Of a stretch of 64,000 bases of DNA, positions 8,378 through 16,035 are shown in pieces. The stretch covers positions 1,364,001 through 1,428,000 of the forward strand of contig NZ_CP127382.2 of NCBI RefSeq assembly GCF_003286645.3, given 5' to 3'. Source of the DNA: Aerococcus tenax (GTDB taxonomy: Bacteria > Bacillota > Bacilli > Lactobacillales > Aerococcaceae). Made by a program: the position numbers and the translations under genes. The first letter of the stretch is position 1; every line of letters starts with the position of its first letter. The notes under the pieces are model-generated. The model was not told the DNA's origin, made no database searches, and was given only the letters and a program-made list of their open reading frames with translations.

Positions 8378-9252
8378 GCCACACCCTCCTTACGGTAGTG
8401 CCCTTGTAAGCTAAAGATCGCAAAGGCTAAGAAACCAGTAATGACTAGCATAATCACTGACAAGGCCGTTGCCTTACCCATGTTAAACTCTTCAAAGGCG
8501 AGTTGATAGAACATGTATAACAAGGTTCGTGTCGCCCCAGCAGGCCCACCTTGGGTTAAGACGTTAATTTGGTCATAAGCTTGGATAGAAGAAATTAAGG
8601 TAATCACCGATAAGAAGAGCGTCGTGGGTAGGGTCATGGGGAAGTAAATCGTCCGGATCCTTTGCCAGTAACTGGCCCCAGCAATATCACAGACTTCATC
8701 ATAGGCTGGCGAAATACTGGACATGGCAGTGGAATAAAATAACATGGCCCAGCCCGCATTCTTCCAAACGGTCACGACGATCACAGCCACCATGGCAAAG
8801 GTGGAGGAAGACAACCAGTCCGGTCCCGAAACCCCAATATGGGCTAAAAGATTATTGATGAGTCCTTCCGGTTGATACATCCAAGACCAAACAATGGAAA
8901 CCGCAACCATAGGCGTCACCCAAGGGGCAAAGAGACAGGCCTGGATGAAATTATGCATGAATTTTTGCCGAATTAATAAGAGAGCTAATAAAAAGCCGAT
9001 CACTAAGGTCGGTATCACTGTCCCTAGTGAAAATACCACCGTATTCCACAAGGATGAAACAAATTCTTCAGAAGTGATCAGGTCGGTGTAGTTTTCTAAC
9101 CCGACAACGTCATAAGTTGGTGAGATGTAGTCCCAATTGGTAAAAGAAATGAAAAGGGAAATGAACATTGGCAGGAACCAGAAAATTAATAAAGGCAGGA
9201 GTGGGACTAAAATATAAATAAGCCACTGCTTTTTATTCATGTCTTTAATCAT
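8374..9252 (-). CDS. Carbohydrate ABC transporter permease (UgpA/MalF type)
   Basis: A 292-aa permease with six membrane segments; EAA loop VCDIAGASYWQRIRTIYFPM at ~190-210. The start codon sits inside the end of the ATPase gene (overlap 8 bases); an alternative ATG lies 12 bases further in. Pairs with the UgpE-like permease downstream. Confidence 0.9.
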   Translation of the reverse strand: MIKDMNKKQWLIYILVPLLPLLIFWFLPMFISLFISFTNWDYISPTYDVVGLENYTDLITSEEFVSSLWNTVVFSLGTVIPTLVIGFLLALLLIRQKFMHNFIQACLFAPWVTPMVAVSIVWSWMYQPEGLINNLLAHIGVSGPDWLSSSTFAMVAVIVVTVWKNAGWAMLFYSTAMSSISPAYDEVCDIAGASYWQRIRTIYFPMTLPTTLFLSVITLISSIQAYDQINVLTQGGPAGATRTLLYMFYQLAFEEFNMGKATALSVIMLVITGFLAFAIFSLQGHYRKEGVA

Positions 9253-10330
9253 TTTCAGTCACCAGTCTTTCCCCACTTTCCTTGTCGAAGTAGTAGAGAT
9301 CCTTACTATCTAGATTAAAGGCAATTTCCTGACCGGCTTCATAGCGCTTATCAGTCGATTCTTTAATGATGACTTGTGAGATCTCTAACTTGACATGGAG
9401 GTCATAGTCAGCCCCCAGGAGTTCCACCATCTGGATAGTCCCAGTAAAGTGAGCTTGGTCAACATTATCCGTCACTTTGGCTTTTTCTGGCCTAAAGCCA
9501 ACCACAATGTCCTGGCCTTCAGCGAAATCGCCAGGTAAGTGGTCGACTAAGACTCGGTCGGTTTTGGATAAAATCTTGCCCTCTTTGACGTGGGCTTGGA
9601 TGGTATTCATCGGTGGTGTTCCCAAGAAGGTTGCCACAAAAAGATTCTTAGGGTTGTTATAAACCTCCCAGGGAACTCCAATTTGCTGGATTTCTCCTTG
9701 GTTCATCACGACAATCCGGTCAGCCATGGTCATGGCTTCGGCTTGGTCATGGGTCACGTAAACTGTGGTGGCATGGAGGTGCTTTTGTAAATTAACAATC
9801 TCACTCCGCATCTGCACCCGGAGCTTAGCATCCAAGTTACTCAAAGGTTCATCCATCAATAAAATACCAGCTGACTTAACGATGGCTCTGGCAAGGGCAA
9901 CCCGTTGCATCTGACCGCCTGATAAGGCCGCTGGTTTTTTATCTAAATAGTCGCTTAAGCCCACCAATTCAGCAGCCTCTTTGACCGCTTGTTCGCGTGT
10001 GCTCTTGTCGACCTTTCTAATTTTTAAGCCAAAGCCAATATTATCGGCAACCGATAAGTGTGGGAAGAGTGCATAATTTTGAAAGACCATGGCAATATTG
10101 CGGTCTTTGGCATCTTTATTATTCACCACTTCACCATCAATTAATAAGTCACCTTGGCTAATTTCTTCCAAGCCGGCAATCATCCGCAAGGTGGTTGATT
10201 TACCACAGCCAGATGGGCCGACAAAGACAATAAATTCTCCGTCACCAACATCTAAATTAAAGTTTTTGACGGAGTAATTTTTATTGCCAGGATAACGTTT
10301 ACTCACATTTTTCAATTCAATTGTTGACAT
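9245..10330 (-). CDS. Sugar ABC transporter ATP-binding protein (UgpC/MsmK type)
   Basis: A 361-aa ATPase with Walker A GPSGCGKST, signature LSGGQMQRVALARA, Walker B ILLMDEPLSNLDA, H-loop in VYVTHDQAEA, and a C-terminal TOBE/OB region (residues ~240-361) typical of importers of the MalK/UgpC/MsmK group. It is the first gene of the four-gene operon and the ribosome-binding site AGGGGGA precedes the ATG. Being UgpC/MsmK-like it could also serve other sugar importers of the cell. Confidence 0.92.
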   Translation of the reverse strand: MSTIELKNVSKRYPGNKNYSVKNFNLDVGDGEFIVFVGPSGCGKSTTLRMIAGLEEISQGDLLIDGEVVNNKDAKDRNIAMVFQNYALFPHLSVADNIGFGLKIRKVDKSTREQAVKEAAELVGLSDYLDKKPAALSGGQMQRVALARAIVKSAGILLMDEPLSNLDAKLRVQMRSEIVNLQKHLHATTVYVTHDQAEAMTMADRIVVMNQGEIQQIGVPWEVYNNPKNLFVATFLGTPPMNTIQAHVKEGKILSKTDRVLVDHLPGDFAEGQDIVVGFRPEKAKVTDNVDQAHFTGTIQMVELLGADYDLHVKLEISQVIIKESTDKRYEAGQEIAFNLDSKDLYYFDKESGERLVTEND

Positions 10331-10567
10331 TAATATCCCCCTATCTGAAAGAAACAGGGACTAATCAGTAAGGAATAGGCAATGCCCAAGCTACTGATTA
10401 ATCTCTCAATTACAATCGAACAAACGTACGTCAATCCTACTCTAACATATATTTTTTAAATTTTCATTAAATACACTCCTCTATTAAAGGAATGCCCTAA
10501 TTTACCCTTGATTGACGAGCAAATTATAGGAGTGGGGATATCGCAATTTGCATGCAGCAGTGATCGA
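10331..10567. other. Upstream region of the sugar ABC operon with a leader inverted repeat
   Basis: No gene. On the minus strand TTGACG followed 16 bases later by TAATTG (around 10406-10434) is a possible promoter. The transcribed leader would contain an inverted repeat TAATCAGTA (10362-10370) / TACTGATTA (10392-10400) around a small GGC-AAT-GCC hairpin. It has no T-run, so it looks like an operator or mRNA structure rather than a terminator. Confidence 0.35.
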
Positions 10568-10604
10568 TAAAACCGTTGACAAGCAAGCCAAAAATCAGTA
10601 AACT
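10568..10604 (+). promoter_or_regulatory. Promoter with cre-like box for a candidate small RNA
   Basis: TTGACA (10576-10581), 17 bases, TAAACT (10599-10604). The -35 overlaps TAAAACCGTTGACA (10568-10581), which matches the CcpA consensus TGWAANCGNTNWCA at 13 of 14 positions. No protein-coding frame follows; the predicted transcript is the structured RNA at 10611. Confidence 0.45.
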
Positions 10605-10610
10605 AGACTC

Positions 10611-10748
10611 CTAATAATTTTTTCATCGCTTTCATAATCCATTACTTATGAAAGCATGGCTACAAAGCACAAAATCCCTGTTTTGTGACTAGCTTGTAGA
10701 TACAATTGACCACGTGAAAAGGCCCAGTTTCTAAACTGAGCCTTTTTT
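10611..10748 (+). ncRNA. Candidate structured small RNA ending in an intrinsic terminator
   Basis: About 138 nt with no good reading frame and three successive stem-loops: GCTTTCATAA (10628-10637) / TTATGAAAGC (10646-10655); CTACAAAGC plus CACAAAA (10660-10674) / TTTTGTG and GCTTGTAG (10681-10699); and the terminator AAGGCCCAGTTT (10719-10730) / AAACTGAGCCTT (10733-10744) followed by a T-run. A promoter with perfect -35 lies immediately upstream. I do not recognise the RNA family. It could instead be a conserved leader whose downstream gene was lost. Confidence 0.45.
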
Positions 10749-10751
10749 CTG

Positions 10752-12635
10752 GTGCGCCTGGCATGGGCGACAACTCGGTGGTGAAAGTCCACTACAGGCC
10801 TTTGCAGTAGGAACTGTTAGCCAATGACAAGGGTGTCCACCGTGAGGTGGAATCTGAAGGAAGTTGGAGGCAAATACTTGCACTGACGTACAGAAACTTC
10901 ATAAAGAAAGGCTGTCAAAAGATGGATGAGCTTGCCAGACAAAGTGAAGTCCAATACTGCACGAATCTGAGACAGTAGATGAAGCAGTGACATGAGTAGA
11001 AAGTTGTCGTTCTTACCCAGGGAGATCTCACAGACGGCGCAGGAGTCCCCTTATAAGAAGCCGGTCGAAAAAGGTTTACTGTGAGAAGTCAGCCGAAGTC
11101 ATAGTAGTTTCCAGAGGAAACGAAGGACTGAACAATATCCATGTTTATTTAGATGGGAGGTAGCTCAATTATGGGAAAAGCAGAAAAGTTGCGGAAGCAA
11201 CGCAGCCTACAGAGGAATAAGGTGGAACCTGAAAAGTATGTAGATGTGCTTAGTGGTAGAGCTATTGAATATATGAAAAGACATGATGGGTCTCTAATGA
11301 GTCTCGTTGTCAGAGAAGAAAACCTCATGCGAGCAGCTCAATTAGTTCGTAAGAACAAAGGAGCAGCTGGTATTGATGGTGTTTCCGCAGAAGCTGCGGA
11401 AGCTGAAGTAAGAAAGTATCTTAGACCCTTACAACAGAAATTGATGAATGCAACATATAAACCTCAACCGGTCAAGCGGGTAGAAATTCCCAAAGCCAAT
11501 GGAGGAGTTCGTCGATTAGGTATTCCTGTGGTCAGGGATCGCATTGTTCAACAAGCCATTCGACAAGTGATTGAACCAATCATAGATCCTCAACTATCAC
11601 CTTATAGTCATGGCTTTCGTAAAGGCAAGAGTGCACATAGTGCACTGAAACAATGTGTCGACTATTACGAAACAGGCTATAAAGTTGTGGTTGATTGCGA
11701 TCTAAAGAATTGTTTCGATAATTTTAATCAAGATAAAATGATTCATTACTTGGAACAAATGGTAAAAGATCCAGCGATATCACGTATTCTTAGACGTTTT
11801 ATGAGTGCAGGTGTTATTGATATGTCTGGTCAATTTATTGACAGTCATACGGGTACCCCTCAAGGGGGTGTTATTTCACCGCTTCTATGTAATGTTTATT
11901 TAAATGAATTGGATAGAGAATTAGAACGTCGTGGACATCGTTTTGTACGTTACGCAGATGACTTTGCGATTTTCGTCAAATCTAAGCGAGCAGGAGAACG
12001 TGTGCTAAAAAGTATTACTACTTACATTGAAAAAGATCTTCGATTAACCGTTAACCATGAGAAAAGTCAAGTGGGTTCGCCAACCCGTTTAAAATTCTTG
12101 GGTTGCCTTATCAAGCCTACCCGAAAGGGTTGTCGTTTTCGTCCGACGAATGAAGCGAAGAAGAAATTCAAAGCAAAGTTAAAACGTCTGACAAGTCGAA
12201 AGCGACCAGGTACCTTTAAAACCATTGTAAAAGAGATCAACCAAGTCACACAAGGTTGGATCAACTATTTTGGAGTAGGCTATATTAAAACCTATATTGA
12301 AGAGATAGAACAATGGTTAAACCATCGCCTAAGGCAACTCATTTTGAAGCGATGGAAAAACTGTCGAACGAAGATTATACGCCTCATGCGGTTGGGATTG
12401 GATAGTGAAAGCGCGAAGCGTATTGCTTTCTCACGCAAGAAGTATTGGCGTCTATCCAAGACACCGGAGGTGCACTACGCTCTGACAACAAAAAGACTCC
12501 GTCAGTGGGGATTAAAATCATTAACCCTCCTGGCGGAGTCTGCCTATTTAAGATATTGAACCGCCGTATACGGAACCGTACGTACGGTGGTGTGAGAGGT
12601 CCTCTGTCCGACTAACGGACAGAGTCCTACTCGAT
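10752..12635 (+). mobile_element. Group IIC intron, full length
   Basis: Begins GTGCGCCTGGCATGGGCGAC, closely matching the start of the Oceanobacillus iheyensis group IIC intron as I recall it. Contains the maturase gene and ends with domain V (from 12558, GCCGTATACGG... GTACGTACGGTGG) and domain VI (CTCTGTCCG 12602-12610 / CGGACAGAG 12616-12624, then CCTACTCGAT with the branch-point A). It sits directly after the T-run of an intrinsic terminator (10719-10748), the known target of class C introns. All ribozyme parts and the ORF are present, so it is probably still mobile. Confidence 0.92.
11171..12559 (+). CDS. ltrA: Group II intron reverse transcriptase/maturase
   Basis: A 462-aa intron-encoded protein that helps splicing and retrohoming. 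Reverse transcriptase blocks: KNKGAAGIDGVS, HGFRKGKSAHSA, TPQGGVISPLLCNVYLNELD and catalytic YADD (about residue 261), followed by the maturase domain X (residues ~340-420, FKTIVKEINQVTQGWINYFG). It lacks the C-terminal HNH endonuclease, as usual in class C introns. The ATG at 11171 has GGGAGG 10 bases upstream; an ATG at 11153 overlaps that site. The stop TGA overlaps the first base pairs of domain V. Confidence 0.95.
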   Translation: MGKAEKLRKQRSLQRNKVEPEKYVDVLSGRAIEYMKRHDGSLMSLVVREENLMRAAQLVRKNKGAAGIDGVSAEAAEAEVRKYLRPLQQKLMNATYKPQPVKRVEIPKANGGVRRLGIPVVRDRIVQQAIRQVIEPIIDPQLSPYSHGFRKGKSAHSALKQCVDYYETGYKVVVDCDLKNCFDNFNQDKMIHYLEQMVKDPAISRILRRFMSAGVIDMSGQFIDSHTGTPQGGVISPLLCNVYLNELDRELERRGHRFVRYADDFAIFVKSKRAGERVLKSITTYIEKDLRLTVNHEKSQVGSPTRLKFLGCLIKPTRKGCRFRPTNEAKKKFKAKLKRLTSRKRPGTFKTIVKEINQVTQGWINYFGVGYIKTYIEEIEQWLNHRLRQLILKRWKNCRTKIIRLMRLGLDSESAKRIAFSRKKYWRLSKTPEVHYALTTKRLRQWGLKSLTLLAESAYLRY

Positions 12636-12638
12636 CTA

Positions 12639-12775
12639 ACTTTTATCACACTCTATTTAAACCTGCTCCAGTCACAGGACGAACGTCCGCTTCAAAAACT
12701 GGTTACGCTCAGCCGCACTGAGCTTATTCCAGTTTTCTCCAGCGATTTCGCCCTTTGATGTGACTGTCGCACTCT
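12639..12775 (-). repeat. Intergenic repeat of the AGAGTGYGACA family (two units)
   Basis: Read on the minus strand, a unit starts at 12775 with AGAGTGCGACAGTCAC (the TAG in front is the gshF stop) and a second starts at 12654 with AGAGTGTGATAAAAGT. The first 39 bases match the copy at 58794-58832 at 34 positions. The group IIC intron is inserted at the far edge. Confidence 0.7.
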
Positions 12776-15065
12776 ATTTCAAAAATTCTTTTTCAGGGAA
12801 GAGATAGTGGAGCAAGGATTCAGTCACACGGACGCCTTGGCCTTGGGCAGGATAGACGTGCATCATCATCATGGGGTTGAAGTTGGCTTCAATAAAGCCA
12901 TAATTGGCCCCAGTTTCACTCACTTGGGCAGCTTGTTTAATGTCTTGGACCATTAAATCAATTCCTGTAATGTTAACGCCTAAGGCTTGAGCCATCTGAC
13001 TGGCGATGTCTAGATAAGACGGATGAACTTGGTCAGTGACATCGATGGAGTCGCCTCCGGTGGAAATATTGGAGTTTTCTCTTAAGTAAGCCTTTTGACC
13101 TTCTCCTAAGACACTGTCAAAGGTCAAGCCTTGTTGTTTAAGGTTCAAGGCTTCAATATCGCCCAGCTGAATCTTTTCCAATGGGGTGCGGTGGTCTAAG
13201 CCTCGCTTAGGGTCTTTATTCTTCTCAGCGACTAATTGAGCGATTGTCGCTTCCCCATCGCCGATTACATTAGCAGGCACCCGGAGTAAAACAGCGAAGG
13301 TCTTGCCATCGAGGACAAAGAAGCGGTACTCTACCCCTGGCACATAGTCTTCTAAGAGCACACTATCGTCAGCATCAAAGGCGATCCGACCGGCCTCTAG
13401 GAGCTCTTCACGGCTAGGCCCTTGCTTAAAGATGGAAATGCCGATCCCCATATTAGTCGATTTGGGTTTAACTACTAAGGGGCGGTCAAGATAGAGACCA
13501 GCTGCCGCCTCGATTTCGCTTAAACTGTGATAGGTCCGTGATTTAGGGGCTTGAAAGCCAGCTTCTTGGATAATTTGTTTGGTGACCTCTTTATTAGCTA
13601 AGAGATAGTGAGAAATATAGGTGTCCTTACTGGTGATATTTCCATTTTTAACATATTCAATGTGGTTCCCAACTGAGAGACGTAGTAAATTGTCCGACCG
13701 GTCTAAAATTTCCACTTGGATCCCTGAACGAATCGCATCAGCTATAAAAATCTGGGTGGAGAGCTCCATATCGGTAAAGCCACCTAGTTGATAAGGAGCC
13801 TTCAGAGCATTTTTACGGTTCTTTTCAGCAATCGCTAAGCCAGACGCTAACCAGTCTTCCACAGTCGGATAAGCTTTAACAATTTGAGCCGCTGGGGTTT
13901 CTTCTGGAGCTTCCAGGCGGTGGAGAATCTCTTCAATCAAGTCTACTTTGTCTTGGCTTACTGCTAAGTTTGCTAGCATTTCACGCATACCATTTGCGAT
14001 TTCCTTACCTTCGTCATAGTAAGCGGTTCGGCTGAAAGGATCTTCATTAGCCACTTGGGTCTTCATCTTAACCCCCTCTTCAATTTCAGGGTCATCCGCC
14101 ATTTCATCGATCCAGAGCAAGTAGAGTAAGAAGTATTTAATAAAGACCAGCTCTTTTAATTGAATGCCATAAGGGGCGTCGCCTTGGATATCGGTATTAC
14201 GCACTTCCAAGTACTTAATCCCGGTATGGAGGAGGTCTCTGACCTTTGCACCACCCCGCAAACGCACATTAGAATAAAATTCCTTCTCAGCAATGAGATG
14301 GCCGGTTTTGACATTATTTTCTAGGGTGGTGATGTAAGTTTCTAAATCGTGGTAGGAAACATGGACATCCTCATGGTTAACATAGCCGTGCTCAGAATTT
14401 CGGATACTACGCACTGGATGGCCAACTGGTTCTACTCCCGGTTCAAAGAAAGAGTCGTGGGCATAGGGACTAGCGCCCAAAAAGTAAACAATGACCCATT
14501 GATGGCGTAAAAAATTACGGGCCAATTTTAAGTAGAGGGCGTTTTGAGTATCAAATAGATTCTCATAGTCACTATATCCAGACTGGTAGAAGCCCTTGAT
14601 AAAATCAGGATCGAGACCAAAGTTATAGTGGAGACCAGAAATCATTTGCAATTTCTTCCCATAGGCTCCGACTAAGTATTCCCGGTAATCCACAGCTGCA
14701 GGATCATCCAGTTGAGCCACCTTAATCTGGTCATCACTAGGTAATTGCGGTGGCATGCTGTAAGGCCAGATCGCTTCTTCCTTGTCTAGATGCCTGAGGG
14801 TGACATCATAAATCGCGTGCATCCACTCGAGCACGCCCTCTTCACGGCCAATCACAGGGGGTGAGACCAATTCTGTTTGTGATTCAGCAAAGTCGCGCTG
14901 AATATACTGGTTTTCACTCGACCCATCCACTCTTTGAGGGTGGGGCGTTTGGGCAATATGTCCTTCTGGCGTTACCCGGTGGCCTTCTTTTTCAATACCA
15001 ATGGAGGTATTTTCAAATAAGGCAGCGGTCTTTTCGTTTTTGATATAGGCTTGTAATTGATTCAT
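12774..15065 (-). CDS. gshF: Bifunctional glutamate-cysteine ligase / glutathione synthetase
   Basis: A 763-aa fusion enzyme making glutathione from glutamate, cysteine and glycine. Residues ~1-450 are a GshA-type ligase (GIEKEGHRVTPEGHI, DFAESQTELVSPP, SGLHYNFG, LEVRNTDIQG); residues ~480-763 are an ATP-grasp domain (KPKSTNMGIGISIF, VLLEDYVPGVEYRFFVLDG, GVNITGIDLMVQDI, EANFNPMMMMH). Length is typical for GshF of streptococci and relatives. GGGAGAAAA precedes the ATG. The stop codon is the first triplet touched by a dispersed repeat. A palindrome lies just upstream of the start. Confidence 0.96.
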   Translation of the reverse strand: MNQLQAYIKNEKTAALFENTSIGIEKEGHRVTPEGHIAQTPHPQRVDGSSENQYIQRDFAESQTELVSPPVIGREEGVLEWMHAIYDVTLRHLDKEEAIWPYSMPPQLPSDDQIKVAQLDDPAAVDYREYLVGAYGKKLQMISGLHYNFGLDPDFIKGFYQSGYSDYENLFDTQNALYLKLARNFLRHQWVIVYFLGASPYAHDSFFEPGVEPVGHPVRSIRNSEHGYVNHEDVHVSYHDLETYITTLENNVKTGHLIAEKEFYSNVRLRGGAKVRDLLHTGIKYLEVRNTDIQGDAPYGIQLKELVFIKYFLLYLLWIDEMADDPEIEEGVKMKTQVANEDPFSRTAYYDEGKEIANGMREMLANLAVSQDKVDLIEEILHRLEAPEETPAAQIVKAYPTVEDWLASGLAIAEKNRKNALKAPYQLGGFTDMELSTQIFIADAIRSGIQVEILDRSDNLLRLSVGNHIEYVKNGNITSKDTYISHYLLANKEVTKQIIQEAGFQAPKSRTYHSLSEIEAAAGLYLDRPLVVKPKSTNMGIGISIFKQGPSREELLEAGRIAFDADDSVLLEDYVPGVEYRFFVLDGKTFAVLLRVPANVIGDGEATIAQLVAEKNKDPKRGLDHRTPLEKIQLGDIEALNLKQQGLTFDSVLGEGQKAYLRENSNISTGGDSIDVTDQVHPSYLDIASQMAQALGVNITGIDLMVQDIKQAAQVSETGANYGFIEANFNPMMMMHVYPAQGQGVRVTESLLHYLFPEKEFLK

Positions 15066-15084
15066 AAGTTGTTTTCTCCCTAAT

Positions 15085-15099
15085 AGTACTTGAAGTACT
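15085..15099. promoter_or_regulatory. Palindrome in the gshF 5' leader
   Basis: AGTACTT-G-AAGTACT, a perfect 7+7 inverted repeat 20 bases upstream of the gshF ATG, next to the ribosome-binding site. It may be an operator. No regulator is assigned. Confidence 0.35.
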
Positions 15100-15314
15100 T
15101 AGACTATTTCCTTAACTTTACCACGATTAGATAATGGGAAAAAGTGTTTAGCTTACTTTTTGTTATTAAGTTTTCCTTACTAATTTGATATCAAGCTTGA
15201 ACCTCACCATGACCTGGCTAGTATTTACTAGCACTACAGCCTTGGTTGCATTATTATCTATAAGTAAAGAATAATGATTATATTTATCATTAACTAAGAA
15301 AGGAATCCTCTAAA

Positions 15315-15893
15315 TTGGTTAATATTAAAGCCATCATTGAATCAAGTCCAGAACTCATTCACCTACTTAAAATTATTCAATCCTTTCAACTACCGGATTG
15401 TTGGCTCTGTGCGGGAAGCCTGCGTAATTATATTTGGGACTACTTAAGCCACGGTGACCTCAGAAAAAGTCTCTATTTTTCAGATATCGATGTGATCTTC
15501 TATGACGAAAAAATCTCCTATCAGCAGACACTGAATATCGAAAAAAGCATCAAAGAAAATTACCCCCACTACAATTGGGAAGTCAGAAATCAATACTATA
15601 TGCATAAGCACAGTCCTCATAGTAAAAGATATCGCTCATCTAAAGACGCTGTCCGCAAATTTCCGGAAAAGTGTACGGCTATTGCTGCCCGCTTGAATGA
15701 AGACGATCAAGTCGAATGTTATGCCCCCTATGGTTACGAAGATATTATCCACTTTAAAGTGGCTCCTACTCCTCACTTTTTAGAGGATAGCGAGCGGCTA
15801 AAAGTTTATCAAGAACGCATTAAAAAGAAAAATTGGCAAAAGACCTGGCCACAACTTTCTTTTGAAAGTATCAAGCAGATTGAAGAACCATAA
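15315..15893 (+). CDS. Nucleotidyltransferase-like protein (NTP_transf_6 / DUF925 type)
   Basis: A 192-aa cytoplasmic protein of the family with a degenerate nucleotidyltransferase fold. It shows CAGSLRNYIWDYL (residues ~32-44) and the Asp pair in YFSDIDVIFYDE (~54-65), the probable metal site. The biochemical role of the family is unknown to me. It appears to start at TTG 15315; AAAGGA lies about 12 bases upstream and no ATG is available in frame nearby. Divergent from gshF, with a terminator directly behind. Confidence 0.75.
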   Translation: MVNIKAIIESSPELIHLLKIIQSFQLPDCWLCAGSLRNYIWDYLSHGDLRKSLYFSDIDVIFYDEKISYQQTLNIEKSIKENYPHYNWEVRNQYYMHKHSPHSKRYRSSKDAVRKFPEKCTAIAARLNEDDQVECYAPYGYEDIIHFKVAPTPHFLEDSERLKVYQERIKKKNWQKTWPQLSFESIKQIEEP

Positions 15894-15956
15894 AAAACAG
15901 CGAGCGACTGAACTCCCTAGTCCAGTAGACAGGAAAATTCAATCACACGCTGTTTT
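15894..15956. terminator. Bidirectional terminator behind the nucleotidyltransferase-like gene
   Basis: AAAACAGCG (15894-15902) / CGCTGTTTT (15948-15956), nine perfect pairs with A- and T-runs at both sides and a 45-base interior. It lies directly after the stop codon. Confidence 0.75.
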
Positions 15957-16035
15957 ATTATGTATACGAAAGCACTAAGTAATTATTTCCTTAACATGAT
16001 TATTCAGTCGAGTCCAATGCCATTCTTGTAAAACT

